A stretch of 64,000 bases of DNA from Bacteroidota bacterium (GCA_023416995.1 JAEZGI010000039.1:1-64000), one strand, 5' to 3'. Positions 42,766-52,335 are shown, counted from the first letter of the stretch. The notes: generated by a model not told the origin, from the sequence alone. Program-made: numbers and translations.

Positions 42766-43404
42766 TCAGATCGTTTTACCCAAAAAAACTGCGCCGTAAA
42801 ACAAAGCAAGTCCGAAACCAATAAGTATAGTCCCCGAAATTTTATTGATCACAGATATGTTATGGAGCGTGAGGCGGCTTCTCAGCTTGCCCGACATGAT
42901 CACTTTTAATACGTCGGCTACAACGTTGAAGGCTAGACAAACTGAAAAAATGATGATGCGCTGCTGAAAAGAGTATTGTACCGCAAAGGTGGTTGCCGTG
43001 GTGAGCCAGAATATAAATACACTGGGATTTAATGTGTTGATCAGAAAACCGCTTGAGAAAAGTTTCGCCATATCAAAACGGCTGAAACGCTGGGAGTTGC
43101 CTTCGGCATCAGTTTTAAGCGTGATCTTTTTGAAAAAAAGATAATAGATACCCATCGCTACAAGGAAACAACTTCCAATAAACGCGATAACATTTTTGTA
43201 TTCCAGCAGATCACTTACGAGCGTTGAAAAGGCATTGCAGACTACAACCAACACGATATCGCTTAACCATACGCCACCCACAAAACTGAATCCGCCGACA
43301 TGGCCGTTGTTGATGCTCTGTTTTACGATCGTGAAAATAACCGGCCCCACTGATAGCGCCAATATGAAGCCCAATGTTAATCCGCTAAGAACTGCCTGCC
43401 ACAT
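42766..43404 (-). CDS. LysE family transporter
   Basis: A 212-residue membrane protein with about six TM helices, the family N-terminus LGFILALSVGPVIFTIVKQSINNGHVGGFSF and the INTLNPSVFIFWL motif. LysE/RhtB proteins export amino acids or their derivatives. It lies 3 bp after the GH3-type synthetase gene, suggesting that it exports the product or substrate of that enzyme; this is inference. Confidence 0.93.
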   Translation of the reverse strand: MWQAVLSGLTLGFILALSVGPVIFTIVKQSINNGHVGGFSFVGGVWLSDIVLVVVCNAFSTLVSDLLEYKNVIAFIGSCFLVAMGIYYLFFKKITLKTDAEGNSQRFSRFDMAKLFSSGFLINTLNPSVFIFWLTTATTFAVQYSFQQRIIIFSVCLAFNVVADVLKVIMSGKLRSRLTLHNISVINKISGTILIGFGLALFYGAVFLGKTI

Positions 43405-43407
43405 TAT

Positions 43408-44955
43408 TTAGTCTCTGGGTTTTGTAGGGTTATACTTTCCCGTATCTAAAAACTTCATCCAATCTTCACTCATCTTCCCCTTCATTACTCTTGGGAATTT
43501 GTGTTGCCCCCCCATCTTACCTTTCATTTCCATGAATTCCATAAACGCAGATTCGGGCAGAATCCGTATGTAAAGATTTTTTAGTGCACTTTTTCTTTCA
43601 ACTGCGTAATCATCATTCAACTCCATCAACTTTTCGTCTATTTTCCGGCCCAGCAACTCAGCATCAACCTCGTCATCGCAGGCAACATACCATTGGTGCG
43701 CAAAGAAGAGTCCTTCCGGGATCCCGGCAACGGTATATTCAGGAATTGAAATATTCAGTTCGTTGGTCACCAGGCGAATGGCCTTGTTCATGTTATCGAC
43801 GCTTAAGTGCTCGCCGACGAGACTTAGAAAATGTTTGGTGCGCCCGGTAATTATGATTTCCGAGCGCTGTTTGTTTACGAGTTTAACCGTGTCGCCGATA
43901 AGGTATCTCCATGCACCTGCTGTTGTACTCAGTAACAGCGCATAGTTCTTATTTTCTTCCAGCTCGTGGATCATGAGTTTTTGAGATTGAGGCAACAGGT
44001 TGCCGTCAGCATCAAAATTCTTATCGTCAAAGGGTACAAATTCAAAAAATATATGCTCGCTGAGGGCAAGTCTCAAGCCATCCGCATACTGACGGTCCTG
44101 GTAGGCAATGAAACCTTCTGACGCAAGGTAAGTTTCGATATATGTCAGAGGTTTTGCAATCAGTTTTTCAAACCCCTTTTTGTAGGGTTCGAATGATACA
44201 CCGCCATGAACAAAAAACGCCAGGTTAGGCCACATATCATGGATCGTCTTAAGCTTGTACCGCTCAATGATTTTCTCCATACACATCTGTATCCACGCAG
44301 GTACACCCACAACAAAACTTATGTCCCAGTTCGGCGCCTCTTCAACGACCGCTTCTATTTTGGTATTCCAGTCTTTGGTACGGGCGATCTTTTTGCCCGG
44401 TTTATAAAACGGCGAAAACCAGAACGGGACTTTTTTGGCAGTAATACCACTAAGGTCGCCGGAATAATAGCCCGGTCCTTTTTGGAGGTCGGTGCTGCCG
44501 CCCAGCATGAGCCAGCCTTTGCTAATACTTTTCACGGGGATGTCGTGGTAAGTACGAAGACTCAACAACTGTTTTATCATGATGATGCGGTTTCCGCGCA
44601 TCAGGTCGTTTGTTATGGGGATGTATTTGCTGGCTGCTTCAGAAGTGCCCGAACTCAAAGCAAAAAACTTGATCTTTCCGGGCCAGCACACATCGGGCTT
44701 TCCTTCAAGGGTTTTGTGCCACCAGTCATTATAGATCTTGTTGTAATCGTATGTGGGAACCAGCTCCTGGAATTTCTTTTCAGGATGTTTGCTTAACAGG
44801 ATTTCGTCAAAATGGTAGGCTTGTCCAAACTCTGTAAATCTCGCTTTCTTCAGCAGTTTCTTCAGCACCTTTATCTGCTGCCGCATCGGGGACCGTTGCG
44901 GCAATCTGAGGGCTTTAGCAATCGAACTGGGAAGCGATAAATCAATTAGGGCCAT
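43408..44955 (-). CDS. GH3 family acyl-acid amido synthetase
   Basis: A 515-residue enzyme of the GH3 (adenylate-forming) family. It has FALSSGTSEAASKYIPIT near residue 98, an ATP-binding P-loop-like SSGTS, YLIGDTVKLVNKQRSEIIITGRTKHFLSLVGEHLS near 345-380 and a C-terminal lid domain. GH3 enzymes link a carboxylic acid to an amino acid through an acyl-adenylate. A TAATTTTG -7 box on the minus strand (44988-44995) is just upstream. Substrate unknown. Confidence 0.95.
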   Translation of the reverse strand: MALIDLSLPSSIAKALRLPQRSPMRQQIKVLKKLLKKARFTEFGQAYHFDEILLSKHPEKKFQELVPTYDYNKIYNDWWHKTLEGKPDVCWPGKIKFFALSSGTSEAASKYIPITNDLMRGNRIIMIKQLLSLRTYHDIPVKSISKGWLMLGGSTDLQKGPGYYSGDLSGITAKKVPFWFSPFYKPGKKIARTKDWNTKIEAVVEEAPNWDISFVVGVPAWIQMCMEKIIERYKLKTIHDMWPNLAFFVHGGVSFEPYKKGFEKLIAKPLTYIETYLASEGFIAYQDRQYADGLRLALSEHIFFEFVPFDDKNFDADGNLLPQSQKLMIHELEENKNYALLLSTTAGAWRYLIGDTVKLVNKQRSEIIITGRTKHFLSLVGEHLSVDNMNKAIRLVTNELNISIPEYTVAGIPEGLFFAHQWYVACDDEVDAELLGRKIDEKLMELNDDYAVERKSALKNLYIRILPESAFMEFMEMKGKMGGQHKFPRVMKGKMSEDWMKFLDTGKYNPTKPRD

Positions 44956-44987
44956 TCATAGTATAGCAAGGGTTTGGCATGCTGGCT

Positions 44988-44995
44988 CAAAATTA
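44988..44995 (-). promoter_or_regulatory. Candidate -7 element of the GH3-LysE operon
   Basis: Read on the minus strand TAATTTTG fits TAnnTTTG and lies 32 nt before the GH3 start codon. Confidence 0.45.
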
Positions 44996-45060
44996 AGGTA
45001 TTAAGGGGAAAAATGGTAGTTACAAAAGCTGCAAAATCAGCCTCCAACATCGCACAGCAC

Positions 45061-46233
45061 TCAGCTGATGGGGCTGAGACCCGGTAGTAAAAAGATGCTG
45101 CCCTGCTCGTTCTTTGAATGACTTCCGATCACTGCTGCTGCATTGGGATGATAAATAAGAACGGGTGTTTCCTTCGCAGTTTCGAGCGCATGTATCAGCT
45201 TCCCGTAGCCGAATGTTTTGCCAAGACAATATATAGTTACACGCGGTTTTACATCAGCGGGTTTTATGAGCCTTTGGGCCAGCAAACCTTCGAGTAATTT
45301 GCAGGATGACCGATCACCGAGCAGTAACGGGCTATCAAATGGTGTTACACTTGATTTGCCTGGCCGTTTTGTATCGGACTTTGGCGACACTGCGATGCGC
45401 GCGGTGATCAACAGCTCTAACAACCTGGTGTATACAGCTGCTCCAAATCCTTTGAAATGTTTTTTCACAAACAAAATCATTGCACCGTAAAAATGCTCAA
45501 TGTATTTACGATCCTTTCGCGTGCTCTCGCCTTTGAAATGAATGATGGTGTTATCGGCAATATAACGGTTGATGTATCCCGCCTCAACTATGCGATAGCT
45601 CAGATCTATATCCTCCGCATACATAAAAAATCGTTCGTCAAACCCCCCCGTCACATCAAGCACCTTGCGCCGCACAAACATGGCAGCACCGCTCAAAACC
45701 GGCACAACCTGGTTTTTTTTGGCGTTTAGATGACCCTGGTAGTATCCAGCCAGTAATCGCGAGTGAGGAAAAAAGGAACTCAACCCCGACATTTTGGTAA
45801 AAGCGTTCCATAACCCGGGGAAACCCCGTTTGGATTCGGGCAGGTAACTACCCGTTCCGTCGATCATGCGGAAACCACATGCCCCCGTTTTTTCATCAGA
45901 AATGTATTTCAGTTGCTTCAGAAAAAAATCGTCCGGAACTATGGTATCAGGATTCAGAAAAAACACATATTCGCTTTGCAATCCTTCCAGCATGCTGTTA
46001 TTGGCTTTCCCAAATCCGAGATTTTCACCGGCATCAATAAAACGGATCCCGGGAAATTTTGCCGGCAGCAGGCGCATTGTCGGGTCGTTTGATTGATTAT
46101 CGGTTACAATTATCCCGGCTTTAAATCCTGGTATAGATTCACTGGCTTTGGCTACCGCCTCGGTTAGTGATAGCAGGCAATGCTCAAGGAAATAACAAAC
46201 ATTATAACTCACAATCAGGATGGAAACGGTCAT
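45061..46233 (-). CDS. Glycosyltransferase family 2 protein (rhamnosyltransferase-like)
   Basis: A 390-residue GT2 enzyme with N-terminal VSILIVSYNVCYFLEHCLLSL, the NPDT motif in EYVFFLNPDTIVPDD (~95), the acceptor-loop GGFDERFFMYAEDIDLSYRI (~215) and an unusual C-terminal extension of about 110 residues beyond the catalytic domain (from ~285). Members usually add sugars to lipid-linked cell-surface polysaccharides. It may be co-transcribed with GH3, 105 bp downstream, though a promoter lies between. Confidence 0.93.
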   Translation of the reverse strand: MTVSILIVSYNVCYFLEHCLLSLTEAVAKASESIPGFKAGIIVTDNQSNDPTMRLLPAKFPGIRFIDAGENLGFGKANNSMLEGLQSEYVFFLNPDTIVPDDFFLKQLKYISDEKTGACGFRMIDGTGSYLPESKRGFPGLWNAFTKMSGLSSFFPHSRLLAGYYQGHLNAKKNQVVPVLSGAAMFVRRKVLDVTGGFDERFFMYAEDIDLSYRIVEAGYINRYIADNTIIHFKGESTRKDRKYIEHFYGAMILFVKKHFKGFGAAVYTRLLELLITARIAVSPKSDTKRPGKSSVTPFDSPLLLGDRSSCKLLEGLLAQRLIKPADVKPRVTIYCLGKTFGYGKLIHALETAKETPVLIYHPNAAAVIGSHSKNEQGSIFLLPGLSPIS

Positions 46234-46341
46234 TTGGGCGAAATACGATTTTTTAGTGCATCCTGCAAAATGTTAAAAGCCGGAAAAAATTCAGGTAGTA
46301 TTATAAAAATAGATACATTTACATCTTTCAATCTATTATTC

Positions 46342-46623
46342 TTGACACTTACTTCAAAACAGTTCGAAAAAATTTCAAAAGCACTTGGAGATAATAACCG
46401 GGTGAAGATTCTCCATTTCATCTCTCACAAAGGCGGTTGCGGGCAGTGCTCAGATATCCAGTCTGTTGTTGATCTCGCTCAGCCATCAATTTCCCATCAC
46501 GTAAAGATCCTTGTGGATGCGGGACTGATAGAACCCGAGAAAGAAGGCCGTAATCACAAATACACACTGAAAGAGGATGTGCTTGATATGTACATCCAGG
46601 CGCTGACACAATTTAAGACCTAA
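46342..46623 (+). CDS. ArsR family transcriptional regulator
   Basis: A winged-helix repressor of about 93 residues if started at the TTG at 46342 (MTLTSKQFEKISKALGDNNRVKIL). Longer in-frame starts exist at 46270 and 46180, but those would overlap the divergent GT2 gene. Recognition helix is SISHHVKILVDAGLI. A CGQC pair at HKGGCGQCSDI could bind metal or react with electrophiles. It lies 70 bp upstream of an Old Yellow Enzyme gene, a likely target. Confidence 0.88.
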   Translation: MTLTSKQFEKISKALGDNNRVKILHFISHKGGCGQCSDIQSVVDLAQPSISHHVKILVDAGLIEPEKEGRNHKYTLKEDVLDMYIQALTQFKT

Positions 46624-46693
46624 ATTTTTTTGCCCTAATTCATTGACAGTTATAAATATTTAAATCAATAAATGTTAATCAAAAATCAACGTT

Positions 46694-47782
46694 ATGAATA
46701 ATCACCTATTCAGCACCTACCAACTGGGCAGCATCACTCTTCAGAACAGGATTATTATGGCGCCCATGACACGTTCGCGTGCAACCGGGAATCTGCCGAA
46801 TTCGCTGATGGCACGCTATTATGGACAGCGTGCTACTGCCGGTCTTATCATCACTGAAGGCGTTTCTCCCTCGCCTAACGGTCTTGGATACACAGATATA
46901 CCGGGAATATTCAGTGAACAACAGGTGAATGCCTGGAAAGAAGTCACAACAGCCGTGCACAAAAACGGAGGTAAAATTTTCGCCCAACTGATGCATACGG
47001 GTCGTATCGGCAACCAGGCGAATCTGCCGGAAGGCGCCGTTGTTTTGGGGGCATCTGCCGTACGGGCTTCCGGAGAGGTCTGGACGCATGAAGGCATGAA
47101 AGAGTTTTCTGAGCCGAAGGCGATGACAGCAGCCGAGTTGAAACAGGCTCAGAAAGAGTTTGTGGATGCAGCTAAAAACGCGGTCGACGCCGGTTTTGAC
47201 GGGGTTGAATTACATGCCGCCAATGGGTACCTCCTCGAGCAGTTCCTTTCGCCCTTCAGCAATCTGCGCACAGATGAATACGGCGGATCGATAGCAAACC
47301 GCGCCAGATTCGTGCTGGAAACGGTTACTGCCGTTGCAGCAGCTATTGGTACTGATAAGGTGGGCATCCGTATATCGCCAATGAATGTTTATAACGACAT
47401 GCCTCCTTACGACGAGGCCGAGGCAACCTATTTGTACCTCGCAGAAAAACTTAACCAGATTGGCATTGTTTATATTCACCTGCTCGAGAATGGAGATGGA
47501 GCCATCCCACTTGCTTTAAAAAAGGAAATTGGCCGAAAGTTTACCCAAACCATCATACTGGCAGGAAACTACAATCGGGAACGTGCTGAAGACGACATCC
47601 ACTCAGGGCTCGGAAACCTCGTCGCGTTTGGTCGCCCCTTCATCAACAACCCCGATTTGATTACACGGTTCCGTCATAACTGGCCCCTTGCAGAAAATCT
47701 TGACGCCTCAACGTTCTTTGCCGGCGGTGAGAAAGGTTACGTGGATTACCAGCCGTACCACGATAGCGCAATCGCCGTATAA
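46694..47782 (+). CDS. Old Yellow Enzyme family alkene reductase
   Basis: A 362-residue FMN-dependent NAD(P)H oxidoreductase. Features are the N-terminal barrel strand IIMAPMTRSRA, FDGVELHAANGYLLEQFLSPFSNLRTDEYGGSIANRARF (about 169-207) and the C-terminal GNLVAFGRPFINNPDL. It reduces the C=C bond of unsaturated aldehydes, ketones and nitro compounds. It is probably controlled by the ArsR-type gene just upstream. The product resembles NemA-type reductases. Confidence 0.96.
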   Translation: MNNHLFSTYQLGSITLQNRIIMAPMTRSRATGNLPNSLMARYYGQRATAGLIITEGVSPSPNGLGYTDIPGIFSEQQVNAWKEVTTAVHKNGGKIFAQLMHTGRIGNQANLPEGAVVLGASAVRASGEVWTHEGMKEFSEPKAMTAAELKQAQKEFVDAAKNAVDAGFDGVELHAANGYLLEQFLSPFSNLRTDEYGGSIANRARFVLETVTAVAAAIGTDKVGIRISPMNVYNDMPPYDEAEATYLYLAEKLNQIGIVYIHLLENGDGAIPLALKKEIGRKFTQTIILAGNYNRERAEDDIHSGLGNLVAFGRPFINNPDLITRFRHNWPLAENLDASTFFAGGEKGYVDYQPYHDSAIAV

Positions 47783-47845
47783 AACGGGATAGAATATTAG
47801 CCGTCAGAAACCGGGACGCAATCCATAATTAGCGTCCCGGCTTCT

Positions 47846-47853
47846 TATCTTTG
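47846..47853 (+). promoter_or_regulatory. -7 element of the inositol monophosphatase gene
   Basis: TATCTTTG fits TAnnTTTG exactly and lies only 4 nt before the ATG at 47858. Transcription should start at the start codon itself, so this predicts a leaderless mRNA. Confidence 0.6.
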
Positions 47854-47857
47854 CGCC

Positions 47858-48658
47858 ATGTTAAAAGAAGCGCTCATAAGTGCAACCGAGGCCGGGGCCA
47901 AGGTGATGCAACACTATTTTAATAGCAAAGAACTTAAGATCAGTAATAAAGAAGGGATAAATAACCTTGTTACTGAAGCCGATCACGCTTCTGAGAAGGC
48001 GATTATTGAAACGGTGAAAGAGTTCTTCCCCGGGCATTTTATTTTGAGTGAAGAATCCGGTGAGATCATCATGGATTCTGAATATAAATGGATCATCGAC
48101 CCGATCGATGGTACAGTCAATTATGCGCACGGTATTCCCATCTGTTGCGTCTCTATTGGAATAGAGCACCATGGTAAAATGATCATGGGCGCCGTTTATA
48201 ACCCGTTCCTTAAAGAGTTTTATTTCGCAGAAAAGGACCATGGATCAATGCTGAATGGCTCACCCATCCAGGTCAGCACTGTTTCAACAGTAATGGACTC
48301 CTGTCTTGTAACCGGTTTTCCATACACCTATCTTGATCAGCCGAACGGTCCGTTGGAATGTTTTGACCGTTTTATACGCCGGGGTGTGCCGGTTCGCCGT
48401 TTAGGATCTGCAGCCATGGATCTTTGCTGGGTCGCCTCCGGCCGGTTTGATGGTTTTTATGAGCACAAGCTACAGGCCTGGGACAGTGCAGCAGGCTTCC
48501 TGATCGTTGAAGAGGCGGGTGGTAAGGTCACTGACTTTATGGGTGCGCCATATTCTCCCTATCAACCTCAGCTGGTTGCGACTAACAGCCGCATTCATAG
48601 CGAGCTACTGCAATGGATCAATAACGAAGGCAATTTCAACACAGAACAAAAAGCTTAA
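47858..48658 (+). CDS. Inositol monophosphatase family protein
   Basis: A 266-residue magnesium-dependent phosphatase. Metal ligands are visible: Glu65 region in LSEESGE, Asp81/Asp84 in IIDPIDGTVNYAHG, and the C-terminal WDSAAGFLIVEEAGG (Asp ~208). The family includes SuhB and CysQ; substrate is not clear from sequence. It lies 4 bp before thiL. Confidence 0.95.
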   Translation: MLKEALISATEAGAKVMQHYFNSKELKISNKEGINNLVTEADHASEKAIIETVKEFFPGHFILSEESGEIIMDSEYKWIIDPIDGTVNYAHGIPICCVSIGIEHHGKMIMGAVYNPFLKEFYFAEKDHGSMLNGSPIQVSTVSTVMDSCLVTGFPYTYLDQPNGPLECFDRFIRRGVPVRRLGSAAMDLCWVASGRFDGFYEHKLQAWDSAAGFLIVEEAGGKVTDFMGAPYSPYQPQLVATNSRIHSELLQWINNEGNFNTEQKA

Positions 48659-48662
48659 GATT

Positions 48663-49697
48663 ATGTCTGAAAACAGAACAGAGGTTGCTTCGCTCGGCGA
48701 ATTCGGACTCATTAAATACCTGACACAAAACATCGAAATTCAGAATGCATCCACTGTGCTTGGAGTGGGCGATGATGCAGCAGTAATAGATCATTTTGGT
48801 AAACAAACCGTGGTTACAACAGATATGTTGGTTGAAGGAATTCACTTCGATCTTATGTACACCCCGTTAAAACATCTTGGATACAAAAGTGTAATTGTTA
48901 ACCTCAGCGACATCTATGCGATGAACGCAATACCCACGCATGTTACAATCAGCATCGCATTCAGCAATCGCTTCAGCGTTGAAGCCTTGCAGGAGTTTTA
49001 TGATGGCGTGTATGCGGCATGTGAAAAATATGGTGTCGACCTGGTAGGGGGTGATACAACTTCATCACAAAAAGGCTTTGTAATCTCTGTTACAGCTATC
49101 GGCGAAGTAGCGCCGGATAAATTTGTGAAAAGAAGTGGCGCTAAAAAAGGAGATCTGTTATGTTGCAGTGGTTTTCTTGGTTCGGCATATGTGGGACTGC
49201 TGTTTCTTGAAAGAGAAAAACAAATCTACCTGGAGAACCCGCAGGTTCAACCCGATCTTGAAGGCGAAGATTATGTGATCGGAAAACTATTGAAACCAGA
49301 AGCAAGAAAAGACATCATCGAGTTTTTTGAGAAGTCATCGATCATGCCAACAGCAATGATGGACATCAGTGATGGACTTAGTTCGGAAATCCTGCATATC
49401 TGCGAGCAAAGCGAACTGGGAGCCGTGATCTATGAAGACAAGCTGCCAATAGAAGACCGCATGCGCCAGGCTGCGTATAAATTCGAACTTGATCCAACAG
49501 CCTGTGCACTGAGCAGCGGTGAAGATTATGAACTGCTCTTTACCATACCACAAGCCGATTATGACAAACTCGTTTTCAACGAAGAAATAAGCGTTATTGG
49601 ATATATGACCGAGGCCTCAGAAGGTGCACATATTATAACCAAAGGCGGTAACAAACACAAAATAACCGCACAGGGCTGGAATGCCTTCAAACAATAA
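48663..49697 (+). CDS. thiL: Thiamine-monophosphate kinase
   Basis: A 344-residue ThiL, which converts thiamine monophosphate to the diphosphate coenzyme. Markers are LGVGDDAAVI (~37), VVTTDMLVEGIHFDLMYTPLKHLGYKSVIVNLSDIYAMNA, and LVGGDTTSS. I chose the ATG at 48663; an in-frame extension to 48507 would lie inside the previous gene in another frame and is not real. Other thiamine genes are not seen here. Confidence 0.96.
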   Translation: MSENRTEVASLGEFGLIKYLTQNIEIQNASTVLGVGDDAAVIDHFGKQTVVTTDMLVEGIHFDLMYTPLKHLGYKSVIVNLSDIYAMNAIPTHVTISIAFSNRFSVEALQEFYDGVYAACEKYGVDLVGGDTTSSQKGFVISVTAIGEVAPDKFVKRSGAKKGDLLCCSGFLGSAYVGLLFLEREKQIYLENPQVQPDLEGEDYVIGKLLKPEARKDIIEFFEKSSIMPTAMMDISDGLSSEILHICEQSELGAVIYEDKLPIEDRMRQAAYKFELDPTACALSSGEDYELLFTIPQADYDKLVFNEEISVIGYMTEASEGAHIITKGGNKHKITAQGWNAFKQ

Positions 49698-49709
49698 CCT
49701 GGCTAGTTG

Positions 49710-51218
49710 ATGAAGAAAGTTCCGGCGATTATATACTGGTTTTTGTTGTTAATGCTTGCCAGCTCATGTACCGTTCAGCGAAACTTTATTCCTGAACAAA
49801 AATACAGCCGTTCCGAGGTAGAAAAGGATTACACCATTTTCAGGAACGTACTCGAAGAATCGCACCCGAGCCTGTACTGGTTTACTCCCAAAGCAGAAAT
49901 GGACCGGTATTTTGATTATGGCTGGAGCCAGCTTCGTGATTCGTTGACCGAACGTGAGTTCCGGACGCTGTTGAGTTATGTAGTATCAAAAATTCAGGAC
50001 GGTCATACAGCAGTACGATATTCTAAACGCTACTCGTCTTATCTCGATACTGCCAAACTGAAAATATTTCCTTTAAGTATTAAAGCCTGGGCCGATACAA
50101 TGGTGGTAACGGGCAGCCTTAACCGAAATGATTCAACCCTCCGGCGCGGTACCGTTTTGTCATCAATCAACGGACATCCGGTACCATTACTGATCGACAG
50201 TGTTTTTTCATATTTGTCAGCAGATGGCAACGCTATCACAGGCAAATACCAGGCAATCAGTAACCGAGGTAATTTTGGCGCTTTTTATAAAAATATTTTT
50301 GGGTTAACCGACACTCTTGATATCTCCTATTACGACAGGTATAATGAACTCCGCACCGCACGGATACCTGTGTATGACCCCGCGGCAGACACTGCCGACC
50401 GCAAACCACCTGCGGAAACCCGTAAGCCATCGCGGGAGGAAAACCGTTATATCGCTATGCACTCCGCCCGCAATGTGCAGGTTGATACCACGCTTCGTTC
50501 AGCGTTTATGACGGTAAATACTTTTTCAAGGGGACACCGTTTGAAAAGCTTCTTCCGGAAAAGTTTCAGAACCATAAACCATCTGGATATAAAATACCTG
50601 GTTATTGATGTGCGCACCAATGGCGGCGGCGATGCAAGTAACTCAACCCTGTTAACGAGGTTCATCTCTGATAAACCTTTCAAACTGGCCGATAGCTTAT
50701 ATGCAATCAAACGGCGCAGTAAATATCGCAGGTATATTGATCTGCAGCCGATGTATTGGTTGATGATGCAATTCATAACACATCGTGGCAGGGACGGCAA
50801 ATATCATTTCGGTTATCTTGAGCGGCATGTGTTTAAACCCAGGAAACGCAATCATTTTGATGGAGAAGTATATATTCTGACCGGTGGCAACTCATTTTCG
50901 GCAACTGCCTTGTTTGCAAAAAAGCTACAGGGCCAATCGAACGTAAAAATAATCGGAGAAGAGACGGGTGGAGGTGCTTATGGCAATTCAGCCTGGATGC
51001 TGCCTGATGTAACCTTACCAAAAACCGGCATACGGTTCAGTCTTCCAAAGTTCCGCCTGGTGATGGACAAAGAAGCTGTAGCTGCAGGAAGGGGTGTAAT
51101 GCCCGATATAGAAGTACTGCCAACCGTGGAATCGATAAGGCGGGGTGTTGATCCAAAGGTAGAGGTGATTAAACAGATCATCTTATCTAAAAACGGATTC
51201 ACCACAAACGAACAATAG
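49710..51218 (+). CDS. S41 family peptidase, lipoprotein
   Basis: A 502-residue exported protein with a lipoprotein signal (WFLLLMLASSC, Cys20). The C-terminal-processing-peptidase core is in the last half: YLVIDVRTNGGGDASNSTLL, YILTGGNSFSATALFAKKLQ (catalytic Ser in NSFS) and IIGEETGGGAYGNSAWMLPD. A charged region near residue 225-250 and a basic stretch link two halves. It likely degrades misfolded or tail-marked periplasmic proteins. It converges on nagA, 10 bp away. Confidence 0.93.
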   Translation: MKKVPAIIYWFLLLMLASSCTVQRNFIPEQKYSRSEVEKDYTIFRNVLEESHPSLYWFTPKAEMDRYFDYGWSQLRDSLTEREFRTLLSYVVSKIQDGHTAVRYSKRYSSYLDTAKLKIFPLSIKAWADTMVVTGSLNRNDSTLRRGTVLSSINGHPVPLLIDSVFSYLSADGNAITGKYQAISNRGNFGAFYKNIFGLTDTLDISYYDRYNELRTARIPVYDPAADTADRKPPAETRKPSREENRYIAMHSARNVQVDTTLRSAFMTVNTFSRGHRLKSFFRKSFRTINHLDIKYLVIDVRTNGGGDASNSTLLTRFISDKPFKLADSLYAIKRRSKYRRYIDLQPMYWLMMQFITHRGRDGKYHFGYLERHVFKPRKRNHFDGEVYILTGGNSFSATALFAKKLQGQSNVKIIGEETGGGAYGNSAWMLPDVTLPKTGIRFSLPKFRLVMDKEAVAAGRGVMPDIEVLPTVESIRRGVDPKVEVIKQIILSKNGFTTNEQ

Positions 51219-51228
51219 ATGGTGCCTT

Positions 51229-52326
51229 TTAAATGACGCGCACTACTTTGTAATCATCATCAAAAACTACAAAATGTGCAGCATAATCTTTGGCTATGCG
51301 GCCGATTAAGTTATCAGACCTTAACAATGAACCGGGATATTCACTGGCCATCCGCAATGACTCTTCCGGTGAGATACCAACCTTTTCTATACCGTTTTTT
51401 ACACATTGCATCATGGTAAGAGCTGATCCGCTGAGCGTACCGTCAGGCAGTGTATACCGGTCACCGGCCAACCGGTGTTGATAATCTGGTCCTTCACTGG
51501 CTGCCACCGCATCGGTGATATAAAACAGCCTGCTATGCATAAGCCTTTTTGCAATTCTTACGGCTGCAAAGTCCACATGAATGCCGTCACAAACAATGCT
51601 TGAGCATACATTAGCATCATTAAAGATCGCTCCCACCATACCGGGTTCGCGATGTTGCAAACCAGACATAGCGTTGTAAAGATGAGTGGCAGCGGGTATG
51701 CCCAAACCAAAACCGTGTTGCGCCTGGCGGTAGGTTGCGTTGGTATGCCCTGCGGAAACGATCTCAACATTTTCAATGAGGTAGCAGATAACTTCATCGC
51801 TGCACATTTCCGGAGCGACGGTTATCATTTTGATTACATCCCCTCCTGTTTCTAACAACATCTTCACCTCATCCATCGTTGGGCGTTTGATATACCTTTC
51901 GATATGGGCGCCTTTTTTTACCGGGTTCAGATAAGGACCTTCCAGGTGAAGCCCCAGCAAACCTTTTCCGCCTGCCTGCCAGTAAGCCCTTACCGCTTCA
52001 ACTGCCCGCAAACAAAGATCGATTGAATTGGTAGCGACAGTAACCATAAAATGTGAAGCACCGCCACTGATACAATACTGATAGATCGCTTCAATTGGAG
52101 CGATACCGGGATTATCTGAAAACATTTTTCCATTTCCACCATAGATCTGCAGATCGATAAACGCGGGCGCGAGGTTAAGTCCTTCGAGATCAACGCGTGT
52201 ATAACCATCAGGTATAGCCGAACTATTGCATATATCAGTTATGATGCCCATATCAGTTAATATGGCCTTCCCTTCTTCAAAAGTTTCACTGGTTAGTATA
52301 CGTGAATTGGTGTAAGCTGTCGGCAT
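51229..52326 (-). CDS. nagA: N-acetylglucosamine-6-phosphate deacetylase
   Basis: A 365-residue amidohydrolase-fold enzyme of amino sugar recycling. Markers are LHLEGPYLNPVKKGAH, SAGHTNATYRQAQHGFGLGIPAATHLYNAMSGLQHREPG, and the catalytic Asp in ITDAVAASEG. It removes acetate from GlcNAc-6-P. It lies 9 bp after a nitrilase-family gene in the same direction. A ROK kinase that could feed it begins at the right edge of the window, 12 kb away. Confidence 0.96.
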   Translation of the reverse strand: MPTAYTNSRILTSETFEEGKAILTDMGIITDICNSSAIPDGYTRVDLEGLNLAPAFIDLQIYGGNGKMFSDNPGIAPIEAIYQYCISGGASHFMVTVATNSIDLCLRAVEAVRAYWQAGGKGLLGLHLEGPYLNPVKKGAHIERYIKRPTMDEVKMLLETGGDVIKMITVAPEMCSDEVICYLIENVEIVSAGHTNATYRQAQHGFGLGIPAATHLYNAMSGLQHREPGMVGAIFNDANVCSSIVCDGIHVDFAAVRIAKRLMHSRLFYITDAVAASEGPDYQHRLAGDRYTLPDGTLSGSALTMMQCVKNGIEKVGISPEESLRMASEYPGSLLRSDNLIGRIAKDYAAHFVVFDDDYKVVRVI

Positions 52327-52335
52327 GATTGTATT

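Noticed and set aside
48507..48662. In-frame N-terminal extension of thiL
   Set aside because: These codons lie inside the inositol monophosphatase gene in another frame and do not resemble ThiL; the normal start at 48663 gives the usual N-terminus.
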